64,000 nt of DNA from Chrysoperla carnea. Taxonomy: Eukaryota > Arthropoda > Insecta > Neuroptera > Chrysopidae. Below the pieces are notes generated by a model. It was not told where the DNA came from. It searched no databases and saw nothing but the letters and a program-made list of their open reading frames with translations. Below, one piece after another: positions 11,989 through 26,567 of this stretch (its first letter is position 1; each line of letters begins with the position of its first letter). Both the position numbers and the translations under genes were made by a program. The DNA lies in contig NC_058339.1 of NCBI RefSeq assembly GCF_905475395.1, positions 60,645,172-60,709,171 on the forward strand, read 5' to 3'.

Positions 11989-14900
11989 CATACATATAAG
12001 TATATAAAAAAACATTGTACATTATTAATTATAATAATTAAGTATTTATTTGATTTTAAAAAACAAAATTAAAAAAAGAGACAATTTAAGTATACCGGCA
12101 TAGGGTGACATACAGTGCAATAAATTTATAATATATACAAAAAATTAAATAAATGAATAAATAAAAAAAATGATACTTACGTATTAACACAATACTTAAA
12201 TAAAATAATATACTTAAAAATAAAAAATCAAAAAAAAAATAAATACAAATACAAAATAAATGGTACGAGAACTCACAATATTTTGGAGAGTTCATTTTAA
12301 GTAGACTAAATTTCTAATATTTTTTTCTTCATTGAACACAGCTTAGGAGGATGTACGCGTCATACAAAATGAAAGCGATTTTCGAACGAATTTTCATCAG
12401 ACAAATTTAAGTCACATTTTTAATTATAAAATTTATCTACTTTGTTGGGAGTGGGTACTAGTAAACACAGTTATCCCAAGCGCTCTAAAAAACGATGACA
12501 GACGTACTTTATCTCTGCCCAATTTCAATAAAAAATGAAATATCTAAAATTTAGTCGTCTTAAAATCAACTTTTTAGTAACGTTGCAAGCTCTATATACC
12601 ATAAAATATTATAATTTTTAAGTGTTTCCATAAATATAATTACTTATTTTTATTATTTATTTCTGTAGTTTTAAAAATATCAATATTTTTTATTACTTGT
12701 GCAAAACAATTACAAAAATTTACTTATATTTTATTAAAAAATAGCTACAATACGTACTATAGATTGTGAATAAAAGAGTGGTATTCATAGTAAATACTTT
12801 ATAATATATAAACTGAATTTGTTTTATTAATTTGGTTATTGTAAATGTTACAGTTAAATTATAAAATTAAGTTGAAGTACTTACCAATATTTGATTTTTA
12901 ATGGTAATCAATGTATATCAAACTAGTATACCCCAAACCAACAAACTCAACTAATTCAACCCAATGAAATTAATCGCTTCATTGTTATACAAGGTTTCTC
13001 ATTAATTTTAAGGTGAAATATCCATATAAACCTATGGTCAAAGACTTTTCTTTTTTAAGATATAAAAATGACAAAAATTATTTCAAAAGTCGTCGTTTAT
13101 GTCAAAATATTCGTCTTTGGCTGTAGGTTTATGGAAAGATTTTTATAAGAAATAAAATAAATTTTTATATTATTATTTTATTCTTTGATTCGAAATTTTA
13201 TCAGTGTTAATGGTACACTCTATATGTCGAATTATAAACTTTCATTGGATTAAATTAGTTTGGTGGGATGGCTTGTAGAAATTGAATATACAAGATTTTG
13301 ATATATAATACCGCTTAACTACTTTTAAAAATCGAAAATTAGTTAATTAGTTTCTACTTGCATAATTTTAAAAAACTCACCCTCCTCCCCCCCAAAATAT
13401 GTATTTGAATTTACAAAAAGTCCAAAATACGAATTTTTGGCCGAGAAAAATTTCAAAAGGTTGAGTACTTCCAAGTAAATAAAAAAATCGAATATCTCGG
13501 TCTAAAAGAAAAAAACGTTTTGCTATATCGATAAATAAATTGTTTAATTGTGCTAAAAAGGATTTTACGTCATTACTTTTATGATTTTTTGCAAGGTTCG
13601 GGGTTATTTTGTCTGTAACTCGTTGACGGCTTTTAGGTGCTCCAATGTCGCAGGTTTGTTGATTAGACGTGATTCTTAAGAAAACCACAAAAAATAAATC
13701 CAATGGCGTACTCTTATCTAATACGATAATACACACGCTTTACCCTATCTCCAATGTTTACATTTTCCTCGAAATTTTGCACAATGATGCGAATTATTCA
13801 CTCACTAGGGCGATTAAATTGGCCATAATCTTCTCTCACAAGTCCATACTCACTTTTTAAAGAATTGTTATTTCTGTATAACAAATAAAACATTTGACTG
13901 TTGAGCGTTGTTGAGGGCTAGATAAACGATTCGTATCGTAAATGAAATATTTCAAGCTAACATTGGATGTATAAAACAAGGAAAAGTATTCACAGCATTC
14001 TAATTTACAGAGTTGCAAACATATTAACTGAAATTAGATCACCCTATATAGTCCTTATAGTATACACGAAGTTTGTTGAAGTAAACTATACAAACACCAG
14101 TATAGGTACTGTTCGAGTATTAAAGCCTAAGGCAATGGAAAATATGTTTTAAAATATACCATATTATAGATAACATTATAAATTATTGTTATGCTTATAT
14201 GTCAATAGAGGGTAAACAATACACTATTATACATATAATTTTATTCATATTATATCAGTGATTTGTTTATTCTATAATTCACTATTATCAGTTGGTTTTT
14301 TTTTATATAAAAAGTATACCTATTCTATTTTTTGCGTCTTTTTTTTTTCTGCGATACAATAAAATAATTTTTAAAAATGTACCGTATGTACAATATGTGA
14401 ACGTACTCACTATTTTGATTGACATAATCAATATTAAAAATCTTATATACCTTATCGTTTGATTTGTATTCACAGTAAAACTATAAAATATTACTTTAAC
14501 AACTGAATTTCATTCCCTTCATAGTGAAATTCAAACCAATGAAATGGTTTATTGTCAAAAAAGCGGTAATATTATTTGAATTTTGATTAATTCAATTGTG
14601 GTTGTGATTTTTCTAGTTTCTACGTCTCTAAATGTATGTATATCAAATATGGTGGAAGCGATGGTAAATTAGGTTAGGCTTACCATAAAAATGCATTGTT
14701 ATCCGCTTTAAATTTGTTATTCGTATTATTGTCAGCAAACACTTTCCTTTGATACCATATATCTTGCGTCGCTTAGCTAACCGTGGGTTGTCATCAAAGA
14801 TAAACGTGTATGCAATTTCACCTCAATCGGTTGACGAAAACTGCTATAAAATTCACTTACAAGATTTAACGCGAACAATTGCCAATTGAGATTTTATTGC

Positions 14901-17098
14901 CAATTGAGATTGCATTTTACCTTATACAATTTAACGCACTTTCAATTAAGTTTATAAAGATTCTCTTAATGCCCTTGAAGTTTTTAAATGAAATATCGAA
15001 TATGATGGTTTTAGAATTACAGACGCATACCTCTGTAATTCTACAACCATTAGTGATAAGTCCCACTCTGTAAATTTAGCACCCTCTATACATTGCTAGC
15101 CTATTTTTTTCTTATATGAAAAAAAAGTACTTGTTGCGACGAGTAGGAATAATAATATTTAATTTGGTAAATATTTGCATAGTTCAAGAAAACTTTTAAG
15201 TAGACTAATTTTCTTGAATTAAGTATTGAGATCGTTAACTAACTTGAGATTGTTATAAGAACTTCAATAGAGAAGTTAACGTGCTTACTTCACTTCCCCA
15301 ATAGTATTAAAAAGGCTTGCGCGTGGAGAATTGGATACCATAGACCATAGACAAGTTTCGTATCTATCATCCCATGCAAGCCTCGTAACACCACTAAATA
15401 TGATCAACTTTAGGTTACTATAAATTTATCCAGAACTGATTTTCTTTTTTAAGCGTTTTATTTTTTATAGTAACTTAATAAATTTGAAATACAAAATAAT
15501 TATAATGGCTCCTACGAGTATATTGACTAATATGAGCCTTAATTCAACAACTAGGCTAGTTTTGAAACTTTTCTGAAATTATTTTCCAGTACTAATAAAC
15601 ACACTTATAACATACCATGAACAGTGAGCAACAATTGAAAAGAATTGACAATATATAACAATTTAAAATTGTTTGTAACCTGATCGACTTATATTTGTAA
15701 ATACTCGTAATAAAATGAACAACAATTTTGTGTTTAACATGTAATTTTATTCATATGTAAATATGTAGGTATTTATTGTAAATAAAAGGGGATAAAATTA
15801 TTGTTAAGTAATTTAGGGAAGTCGAGAGGGCTTATTTTAATTATTTTTAGACTTCAACAATGATTTTTTTTAAATTATTATATTGAAAAATTTAGTCTAA
15901 TAAACGAAAGGGTCGTAGAATTGTATGTTGTATTTATAAATTACTTACAAAATTTGCAAAATTTTAAAACATTTTTATATTTGATTTTTTTTCAATTTTT
16001 AACTAAAGAAATAGTTTTCTACTTAGAAATCCAAATCAATTCTGAAAAATACTGTATCATTCCCTTCATGCAAATATTATAGACACGTCATGCTCTCATT
16101 ATATATAATTTTTGATCAGGCATCAAAAAAAGCTACACTTTTGGAGCTAACACTCATAAATTTTATTTTACTGATAGAATTCATCCAAATATTTACAAAA
16201 TCTGTTGATAATGAGAATCGACAATGATTTGTTTTTGGGATATTTTCTTAGCATTAATCTGCTTGAAAGTGCAAAAATGATAAATGCTATCAATTCTAGA
16301 ATTTTAGTATATTTTATACGAAAAAGAACAATTTTTCTGGATCGATGTTCTCATTAACTTTTTTTGTATAAAATAATGCAAAAATTTCCACCTAATGATT
16401 TCAAAGTTTGTTCTCTTTAAACTTGACAAAATTGTTTATTCAACTGTAATAATCACCAATTTGATAAATATTGATGCTAAAAAGTCTTTAAAAAATCAAA
16501 AATTTTGCAAACATGAAACATAATCTTTTTATTTCTAAGCACTCAAAAAAAGTCTAATAAACATTATAGCTTAATGAAAAACTGTGCTAGGTTTTAAAAA
16601 GACAATTATATTTTTCATTCGGTACGATGATATTTAAATTGATTTTACTGTATCAATAAGAATTATACTATGAATAGCACTCTTGAACAAAAGAAAATAG
16701 TTATTATTATTATAATATGTTTTTATATTTTTATGATTATTATTTTCGAATTATAAATAGTATTTATTTATTTGCCATTTTACCTAATGTGAAATGTGAC
16801 TGTACATTAATAATAATTATTAAACGAAAAAAATCAAAACAAGAATTCACATTCAATTACAGCAATTAATATGTTTTATTATTGGTTTATTATTATAAAA
16901 ATAATATTCACAAGTATACAAAAGTCTATTCGTTTTTATTTCAACATCAACATTAACTTAATGCCTATACCCAATCATATCGATAATTCCAATTTCCTAT
17001 ATTTTCAATCAGTACTAAATGAAAGCTGATTGGACGTAAAAATGTAAGTATATACTACATACCTATGAATAATAAGTTACTGCAGAACATATTATATA
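11989..17098. other. Intergenic AT-rich DNA
   Basis: No gene is supported. The 119-codon minus frame at 13377-13736 ends in a homopolymer-coded tail (WGGGG) and has no recognisable domain or splice sites. Long A/T runs and small AT palindromes are common. Confidence 0.55.
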
Positions 17099-17627
17099 CA
17101 AATGAAAACAAACAATTGATTTAATTGTTGAAATACCATGCATAGACAGTGTTGATTACTCTATCACGTTACACATACATACATGTCACACATACATAAC
17201 TGATATTCCCATATAATATATACTATACAATTTACACCTAATATGCTGCGCCCTCACGGGTAAACAATGATGTTTACGAAAAAATGTTTCAAACAAAAGT
17301 TCTTTATTTTTTTATAACGAGCATTTAAACTTTTGTTCTATCTCTAACGGTTTACAAGATGGATCCTACGGATCCAAGAGCCAACTGACCTATGTTGCTC
17401 ATTTACAAACTCGACCTCATCTTTTATGCCCTGAGTACGCTGTAAAAATTTCAGCTTGATATCTTTTTTCGTTTTTGAGTTATCGGGTTGATAGACGGGC
17501 GGACTAATTAGGTGATTTTGTGAACACTTTTACCAAAATTTTTTGCGTAGCATCAATATTTTTAAGCGTTACAAACTTGGGACTAAACTTAGTATACCTT
17601 GCATATTACATATATGCATGGTATAAA
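17099..17627 (+). repeat. Dispersed repeat family R1, copy B
   Basis: It starts ACAAATGAAAACAAACAATT and includes ATACCATGCATAGACAGTGT, CCCTCACGGGTAAACAATG and CAAGATGGATCCTACGGATC. It ends TATATGCATGGTATA. The order and orientation are those of copy A. The near-terminal TACCATGCATA and terminal TATGCATGGTATA are inverted relative to each other. Confidence 0.75.
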
Positions 17628-19498
17628 AATTAAGTCAAAATCAGTTTTAACGACATTTAAGAAACCAAAAATGATGGTCATTATATCTGATAGCCGTTAT
17701 AAGCGATACAATGTTAACACATTTGTACACATGATAGTCGTTATTTCTGTCTTATTCTAAAGTAAATTAATCTCTATAACCCATATATGTGCTAATATAG
17801 GCAAAATAGTATTTTGACGTTGTTTTGAATATAGACGTGTGTATATAGGTATGCGATAGGGATCCCCCAAAGATGAATTATAATCGGAATGATTATACGT
17901 TCCAAGGCTCGTAGCCTATACGACGTTAAAGTCAAATGAAGTCCCGTTCAGATTAAATATAGCCTAATTAAACTCACCAAAATTAGCGCAATAAAAATTT
18001 TCATTTAAATTTCACTCAACTTCAAACAATCAATCGTAAATTTGCGAAAACTTACGCGTAGGTATTTTAGAATGTTTATACATATTTTAAACTTTCAAGT
18101 CTCTACTTCGAGAAGAATTTCCAATTTGAACTTTTACTTTTTCCTCCATAATAAAATAGCACCAGAAAAAGCAAATTTATCAACTAAATATTGTCTTATT
18201 AGACAGATTAATTTAGATATTTGGAATTTTTTAATTTACGATAACATTTTATTGACTGTAGTGTGTAGTAACTCTGCACTAAGCAAAATATTTGATTTGA
18301 CAACCATCATATTTTTCTAGTATTAAGAAAGGAAAATTATAATGAAAAACTTGTGATAAGTTGAAGAAGAAACACTCGGTATTGGAAAGTTTATAAAAAA
18401 AACACCCGTTGCATAAAGAAAGGTAGTATTTTAAAATAAGTTTGTTTATAGAATAGAATAATAGTGATTAATTTAATTAAAGGTAATAATAGAATATGTT
18501 ATTTTTAGTCCTTTAAAAAATCATAGAAGGGTTCACTTTATTTACAACAGAATCTACTCACACATAGGTATATGGCGATTATTTAAGAATTTCTATGGTT
18601 CCGCAGTCAAAATAATCACTCCTTTTTCCAAAAATCATGTATCACTTGCATAACATTTAATAGGTAAGTGAATTAAATATATAAAAAAAACATTGATAAA
18701 ATTAATTTAATGGAATGCTGCCTATTTCCATTTCAAAAAACAAGAAAGAAATTTAAGAATCACTATAAAAAAAAGACTTCTGGCCTGCGCCAACACTAAA
18801 ACTTTTTACGTTAAATTAACTCATTGTGTACTACTAGTTGGAGAGCTTAGTATATATTTGTTTCCCGTTGCTCTTAGGTATCTTCAGTGGTTGCCTTTTG
18901 TCCAAATAACCTGAAATTCGGTATATTCTAGGAAATATATATGAAGAATCGGGGTTTAATTTTTGAAATTTGGAGAGGGCGCAGGAAGGAAATCATTGTT
19001 TTCGAACTTTAAACATTTTGAACTCTAAACAATTGCCCAAATTAAGTTCAAAAATTTCTATTATCTTTTAGGGGTATCAACTTCCCAAACAACTTTTCCT
19101 TTTTTTTTCATCCTTTTTTTTATCAAAATATTATTTTTTTTCGCGGTTTTTAAGGCTTTGTACATCTTCACAGCCCACCGAATTAAGTTGCGGGGTTTAA
19201 AAATTTTACATCATTTGATTTAGTATCCAAACAGTACCTTTTATTCCAAAATATCTTTTTTTGGCCTTTTTTAAGGTATTGTGTACTTTAAATTGACTTA
19301 GAGGGTTAAAATTAGTGATGTTATATTGAGGAAGTCCTTTTGGTTTTATTTACTCTTCACCCCTTCTCCTTTCTGAACCGTTTATGTTAATATTTAATGT
19401 TTGCAAAAACATTAAAAATCAAATATCTCATTTCAATAAAAAAAAAAAACTAATGCTATGAAATACTTAATAAAGGGGAAATATGACATCATTTATAG
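17628..19498. other. Intergenic AT-rich DNA
   Basis: No gene is supported. The 92-codon frame at 18042-18320 has no domain or coding signature. The region ends at the hAT-like MITE. Confidence 0.5.
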
Positions 19499-19800
19499 CA
19501 GGCATGAGCAAAGGTGGCTCAGAGAAGTCCCTCAGACTTCTGCAACTAACATACGAGTAAGACATTGATAACCTAATCAGTGACAACCAAAAATACGAGT
19601 AAGACAGAAAGACAACATTTTTTTCTACCTATCTCATTCCTATTAGAGAAACTGAGATAGGTAGAAGAGTCGTATACCCGTCTCGCTTCCTCTTCTATGA
19701 GCAATGCGGGCTTAGATAAAGAGACACCCAATAAAGTTTATAGCACACAATAAAGTTATAACAATGGGGACTTCGACTAAAAATAGCTCGCCCATGCCTG
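19499..19800. mobile_element. hAT-like MITE with perfect 8-bp target duplication
   Basis: The 302-bp element starts CAGGCATGAGC and ends GCCCATGCCTG, an 11-bp terminal inverted repeat with one mismatch. It is flanked on both sides by ATTTATAG (19491-19498 and 19801-19808). An 8-bp duplication with CA...TG ends is the hAT signature. Inside, TTCTACCTATCTCA (19623-19636) pairs exactly with TGAGATAGGTAGAA (19653-19666), and TACGAGTAAGACA occurs twice. There is no ORF. The intact duplication suggests fairly recent insertion. Confidence 0.85.
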
Positions 19801-20375
19801 ATTTATAGAGCTCTGTTATTCAAGGAGTTTTTTTCTGTGCCCAACATAATGATTACAGAACCTTTACTTACATGCATGTTTCACCATACACTTAACGGAG
19901 CGTTTTTTTTTTTAATATAACCTGCAATGCTATTATGTTATATTGATGTCTTAATATTATTACCTATACATGTAGAAACGCCATTGTATGTACCGCTGAA
20001 TTGGTATAGGTATAGGTACTTACTAAAGGGTTTTGCACTTAAAATGATAAATCTTTATAACTTAGATAAAAATTAAACATTTTATAGCAATTTGTTTGAT
20101 ATATGATACCAGTCAGTTCGCTAGAAGTATGTGAAAAATAAAATTTTTCGATTACAAACGCATGGATTCGGATCGATGTCATTGATTGTTTGTGCTTATA
20201 TTTAAGCGCATTCAATGAAATCTCACATTTCAACAACGATCGCATGTTGTATGACTATTTAGGTACTGAAATTTACAAACGACAAGTAATCGACTCCCAA
20301 GGCCGGTGAGGCTGATCGTTATATTTGGGTAGTATCATAAACCATACTAATTGTCATAAAAAATAATTAGAATGC

Positions 20376-20902
20376 TTCAGAGTTGGGACTGGCGATAAAT
20401 GAAGAAAAAACTGTATTCATGAAGATCTCAGCCTCACAAGACCGGAGGACAAAGGAATATCTAGTCATATGGCAGTGAAAGTTGGATCCTGACACAAGAA
20501 GACCAGGAGAAAATACGAAGATTTGAACGAAAGATTATAAGAAGGATATATAATGCAATCCGAGTGAATAAGGAAGAAGGGCGCATCCGAACCAATAGAG
20601 AAATCCAGCAAATTCAGAAGGGAGAAGATATTGTGAAGTTCATCAAATCACAGCTTAGATGGTTCGAAAATGTGCAAAGAATGGAGGAAGGAAGAATGTC
20701 AAAAAAAACATTGCTTGCCAAAGTGTACGCCACACGAAGAATAGGAAGGCCTCGACTCAGATGGTTGGACCAAGTGATCGACGACCTGAAGGTGATGAGA
20801 GTCACTAGATTGGGATCCGCTGCCCAGGACCGAGTCATCTGGAGGAGAGTGACGAAAAGGCCTAAGTCCACCCTGGGATGTGAGGATGTGAGTGCCTATT
20901 GA
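20376..20902 (+). mobile_element. LINE (non-LTR retrotransposon) reverse transcriptase C-terminal fragment
   Basis: Two in-order pieces of a non-LTR reverse transcriptase are visible. The first reads LGLAINEEKT then ISASQDRRT (about 20382-20455). After a small internal deletion, the second runs YGSESWILTQED, then KIIRRIYNAI, LRWFENVQRM and IGRPRLRWLDQV, to a stop at 20902. The GxAINxxKT and YGSExW blocks and the LRWxxHVxRM / RPRxRW tail are typical of the region after the RT active site. The polymerase core, endonuclease and 5' half are missing, so this is a 5'-truncated, internally deleted dead copy. Clade (RTE/CR1/Jockey-like) is not resolved. Confidence 0.85.
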
Positions 20903-23900
20903 ATAGAATTGTCATAAAATACTCTTTCAAATAAAAAATATACAATTTGTTGTAATTTAAGTTTAAAGTTCTATCATTTTAAATGAAAAACCCTTTATAA
21001 TATACATGTTGATGTGGTATTATAACCATATTATAGTGGACCTTATGACAGCTAAATTACACTATGACTACCACCAGACTGACTTGACTTATTAATCGTT
21101 TGGTCATAATGGGTAATATACAATTTTCTCTGTCTAAACATAATTTATTATGTTCAATATTAGTTGGGTTATGTTTTGTTGTTGGTTTGGAGAATATAAT
21201 GTATAAATTATGTATCATTTCTACTTCCATTATGACTATGTTTGTAGTAGAAATGTTTTCCACTTGAAAATTTGACCATCAAATCAGGTTGTACATCGTG
21301 ATAATTTTCTAAGTAAAGCGTTTTTGGGGAAAAATCTAATTAATTTTTTTCTGCTGTTTTGGGCTACCTTGCCAGGCCATCGCTAGGTAGTTCCTCTCCA
21401 ATCAAAAAACTTTTTTTCAAATCATTTTTTTTCTCACAAACGCTTCATTTAGGGCATATTTTATTTGTGATAAATGTTATAAAATTTTCGCTCCAAATTT
21501 ACAGAATGATCTATTTTTATATCAAAAACACACATCTCAAAGGAAAAAATTTTCTGGCGTTTGGTTTTCCTGAAAATGAATGTGAAAATTATAGTTTTAT
21601 CCTTCTTACACTTACAAAACCTAATGGAATAATTCTGAGAGTCAAAACTGTTTTGCTTTGTTCATAATGAAAAAATTAAAAACTTTTTTCAAAAATTTTA
21701 TTTTAAGAAATTTTCACACTGACCTATTAATTTGAACTTGATTTTCGAGGTTGTTTCAAAATCAAATAGGGCTGCAGGCTTGGACCGATACTTTCATCAG
21801 TTTCATCTCGATTTCGATTCATATAAGAGACGAGATTAAAACTATATTATTCAAAAAGAAACCATAAATCGAACTTCAACGAAAATATCGTTAAAATATC
21901 GATATGAATTAAAACTTTCTTATTTCTTGAATTCGTTTTTTTTTTTAAATAGACTAATTTTTACGAGAGCTAAAAGATCCGTATCCGTCCTTATGAAACT
22001 GATTTTATATATAATAACATTTCACGACGCTTCCACCATTTTTTATGCAGTATACACAAGTCACGATGTAACAACATATACACAAGTCATGTATAATTTG
22101 TGAGTTGATTTGAAATCATTGTCTATTAAATTGATTCAAACATACCATTTAAAATTAATGATATACAATGACAGTTGATTATTACAATTAATTTATAAAT
22201 TTTCAATAGTATCTGTAATACAGAGAGGCCAACATGAAATTTTTCTAATTTAAAACACTTTTAATGCAAATAATTTAAAATTCGGATAATTTTTGCAGGT
22301 GTTGGATGGTAGAATAGCTGTAAAAATTTGTATTTAAAATGACTTATTAAGGTCAATTTTATTTCGAATATTTCAAAAAACCACAGAAATAAAAAATTCA
22401 AAAGAAAAAAAAGAAAATCTTTAAAACGGGAACAAGTTCTGAAATGAAACTAATCAATGTGGGGTAGGTAAGCAAAATTAGAGTTATCGGCTCTTTTTCA
22501 AATTTTTTCATTTGTTATTTCTCCAACTTTTAGCAACTGCAATAAGAATGAGCTTCCTAATCCTGGACCTGAACTACCCATTTAGTTGGTCAAGTATATG
22601 TTAATTAAATTCTTAAATTATTCTGATTTGCCCACAATATATTCATGAGTAGTATTTTTTCTAGTAGACCTTTTTTTCCAACAGACCTATTTTCAAATAC
22701 TAGTTTTTAAATAAAGAATGAATTGGGCACTTCAAGGGTATACAGTATAACATTCAGTTTGGTCATAATTTAGCAAATAAAATAATTTTTATAATTTTTT
22801 TGTTATAGTCTAAGCAGATAAGTTAAAATTGGTGAAATGAAGAAATACTAGTCATAAAAATGCCTGTGATATCTCGTTGGTTTCGTAACGATGTCTAGAA
22901 AAATGTGCTCGAAGCGTTTTTCTGCACATAAAAAATTGCTAAAGGTTTAAACAATTAAAGATGGTAAAAAAAGGTATTTCGTTTTTCGACAATATTTCCT
23001 AAAATATTAATATTTAAAATTTTTTTTTAAAAAAGACTTTTAAAGAAGAGTAAATTTTCAATAAAAAACTCTTACTCTCTAAGTCTATCTCTATTATTTA
23101 TAATCTTAATTTAACGCTGAAAATAGGTGGTTTTACCTCATTTTTAGATTATTGTAATATCGTCAAAAACGAGTATCTCATCCTAAATAATTGTTTAAGG
23201 TATGCGTTTTTAAAGTGGTTGTAAGAATATCAACTATAAATGGAGGTTACAAATTATTTTTTTGAAGCTATTTTTCAACAAGAGAGATTAAAAACACCTA
23301 TTTTGAAAATCTCGAGTTAAATAGAGTATGTTTTTATAATTTAAATTTCGTACAAAAATGTTAAGAAAATATTTTGATAGTGGTAGGAGATAAATCTTGC
23401 TAAAATTTTATAGAACCGATAAAAACTGATTTTAAATTTGATTTCAATTTAATGACATTTTTTGCTATTGGCGTTATTTTAAAATTAAATTTTTCTTGTC
23501 TCAAATATGAATTTCAATAACGTAATAACGCGTCGTTTACCAAATAAAAAAAAAAACTATTTCTATAGGTGGATCATGTACTAAAAAATATCAATTTTAC
23601 ACGGTTTATTCAGATGGGTATGTATATTGCAATGAATCCTTCAGAACCATAAAATGAATGCACAATAATTATATTTTATTATTCTTAATTTAAGATACTT
23701 GTAGTTAGCTTAACTGGTAAATATATAGGTAGGTATCTTGCTGAGTATTAAGTTATGACATTATACCTACCGGTATCTTAAAAATATTCCTATACACTAA
23801 TTACTATATGCGTGTCCTGGCTGTCCGTGTGCGGAGAACCCTAGTATGGCATTTAGGTTGCATTTAGCTTTCTTTAATCAAGCATTTGAAAATAAACGAA

Positions 23901-23947
23901 CTATTGTGTAACTTAAAGCTTGTGTTTCTTAACTAGAAATATTAGCA
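20903..23947. other. Intergenic AT-rich DNA
   Basis: No gene is supported. The 102-codon frame at 21359-21667 shows no domain or splice context. Confidence 0.5.
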
Positions 23948-24404
23948 TTAGACCCAAGTTTATAACTCTTAAAAATATTATTGTTACGAACAAAATTTTT
24001 GTATAGGTTCATAAAATCCATTTCCGGCAACCCGTCTGAATGTCTGTCCGTCTATCCGTCTGTCCATCAACACAATCAAAAACGAAAAGAAATATTAAAC
24101 TGAAATTTTTATAGCGTGCTCAGGACGTAAAAACTGAAGTTGAATTCGTAAATAAGCAGCATAGGTCAATTAGGCCTTGAGTTCGCAGGACACATCTCGT
24201 AAATTGTAAGAGATAGAACAAAAATGTAAAAAATATCCCTTATAAAAATAAACAACTTTTGTTTAAAACTTTTTTTTATGTAGTACAGGTATTGCAAATA
24301 TTTCAAATTTATACTTCAACATCACCTAACATGGTATTGATATTTAATCAACATTACCTATACATGGTATTTCAACATCATCAATTGTTTGTTTTCATTT
24401 GTTC
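23948..24404 (-). repeat. Dispersed repeat family R1, copy E (diverged)
   Basis: It is in minus orientation relative to copies A-C. It contains GTTCATAAAATCCATTTCCGG, a GTCTGTCCGTCTATCCGTCTG run, GAGATAGAACAAAA and TCAATTGTTTGTTTTCATTTG in the expected reverse order. It is more diverged and shorter than the other copies. Confidence 0.65.
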
Positions 24405-26278
24405 AGAATCAATTTTTGTTCCCTTTATCCCAGAACTGGAGTACAGATAAACAAAGGTAGGAGAAAATACACTGAAATAAGACTTTGATCCTTCTTCTAC
24501 AATAAAATTTTTCGATAAAGATTGATCGGGCATAAAGGTAAAGTACAGGTTTTCACTTAAATGCTGAGAACGGATAACTTTAACAAGCATTATTGGGAAC
24601 CCATCTTTTGTGAATGCCCTGGGACTTCAGCCATTCATGCATTGACATCCAAACTAAGCATGCATGCAAAATTTCATCTCAATTGGTACATTGCAAGTTA
24701 AATAAAATTTTCATCATTCGTATAAAAAATCATTTTTCGTATACATGTACATCATACGTATATGCACTATTAATAAAGTTTTTCAATATGATAGTTATAA
24801 TACAATACCTGTATTTATACCAAAAGAAACAAGAGGGTGGAGTAGAACACATGCCCCAAAGTACCTTTAATGCTATTTGTTACAAAGTGTTTAATTATTT
24901 TGTTTAATTTTAATTTTGTATATCCATAATTTATGATCCATGAAAACAACAAGTTTTTGTTTTTAAAATAATATTTGATTGTTTCCTTGTATGTCCGTCT
25001 AAAAAGTATTTATATACCTTTTTTAATGGAAAGGATTTTTTTTTAGTCATAACTTGTGAAACTGAAAAGTTTCTAATCAAAATGTTTCAAATTTCTTTTC
25101 TCATTTAAGAGAAATAGCTCTCACATGAAACTAAAAAAAAATCGTATATCTTGAATAAAAATCGTCTTTGGAAATATGAAACTTTTTCCTTATTTTTGTG
25201 CTAAGAAAGCCATATTAATAGCCAATAATTATTTAAAAAATTTAATAATCTACATAGGTATTATTGAAATAATATTCCAATAATTTCCTAATTATTCTCC
25301 ATATTTGGCACCACAATAACTCGATGATAAAGATTTTGAAATAATTATTGTCATTTGCAGTGACAATTTTTTGAATAATCATGGAAATGTAGGTATAATA
25401 ATTGTTAGCCTATGTCCACACCAACAAATTTTGAAGCATTTTTATACAACTAAAACAATGTAGGGTTACTTAAAAAAAATTAAAATAAACACTTCAAAAG
25501 CACAATTTGTTATTCTTGGTTATAAAGTAAATGTAATTTTAATTTTCGAAATTCATAATTGTTGTAGGTATATTTCAAAAAAAAAATTTTATTCATACAG
25601 GCTTTGTTTTTCAAAGGACATAGAATTTTAAAATGCAATAAAAAAATGTTTCTTCGTTTTATTACACCGAACGAAAGTTTTGTTTCTATATTTTCATATT
25701 TTAAACACATAAAAATTTTTGTAGAGGGACTTTGGTCCATAAAATACCAAAAAAGGTTTTTTTCAGTTAATACCTCAAAAACTTGTTATCTGATGGCAAA
25801 AAGTCCAGATTTTCATGTCCATTCATAATGTAGGACTAATAGATCAGTATTTCTTCAGATATCTCCAAAATCATTGCTAAATACACGCTTTTCTTACAGG
25901 AATTCAGGAGATTTGGCGATAAACCAACCCGGTTCCGTATAATTTGAATCAAAATTCCAAAACAAAAATTTAACCCTTAAGGAAGTTTCGAAAAATTATT
26001 AATTTTCTTTTACTTCTGATTTGGATAAAAATCATTGTCTATTGAAATTTTGACCCACAAGTCGGTTCCCTTTGACGATTAGCCAAGTAGTTTCTAAGAT
26101 TTTGACTAAAATCATATAAGAAGGGATCCCGGAACAATTTTTTCAGGCAATATACCTCAAAAACTTAATTAATCGCTACATCAATCAGATCATTATCTAG
26201 TGTCCCATATTATCCATTTCTAGCGAAAAACAATATTTTTATAAATTGTAAATGCCTATTCAATATTGTCTTTATGTA
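24405..26278. other. Intergenic AT-rich DNA
   Basis: Nothing recognisable is seen apart from low-complexity A/T tracts. Confidence 0.5.
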
Positions 26279-26567
26279 CAGGAATGTTCAATAAGATGTT
26301 AGCACGTAAATGGCAGACACTTTCTTCAATAGATATTACCACTTAAATGAAAGAAGCACATTGTCCAAAAAGATATTAATCCTTAAATGGATGAGACGTG
26401 TATTTCAGGAACATTATACAATATTAATATTTTATTATATATAAGAAAAATTGTTTAAAAATTTTATAGTACTTCCTTAAAATACACGTCTCATTCATTT
26501 AAGTCGTAACGCCTTTTTGAACAAAGTGTCTGACATTTATGTGGTAACATCTTATTGAACAACACTG
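26279..26567. mobile_element. Foldback MITE flanked by TA
   Basis: The arms of this 289-bp element pair over about 115-125 bp. The left arm (CAGGAATGTTCAATAAGATG, then GATGAGACGTGTATTTCAGG) matches the reverse complement of the right arm (CAGTGTTGTTCAATAAGATG, then AATGAGACGTGTATTTTAAGG). The loop is AT-rich. TA at 26277-26278 and 26568-26569 flanks it, as for Tc1/mariner-type insertion. The ends match the MITE at 3079-3325. There is no ORF. Confidence 0.8.

Noticed and set aside
13377..13736. 119-codon minus-strand open frame
   Set aside because: It ends in a run-coded WGGGG, has no recognisable motif and no splice context; a chance frame is more likely.
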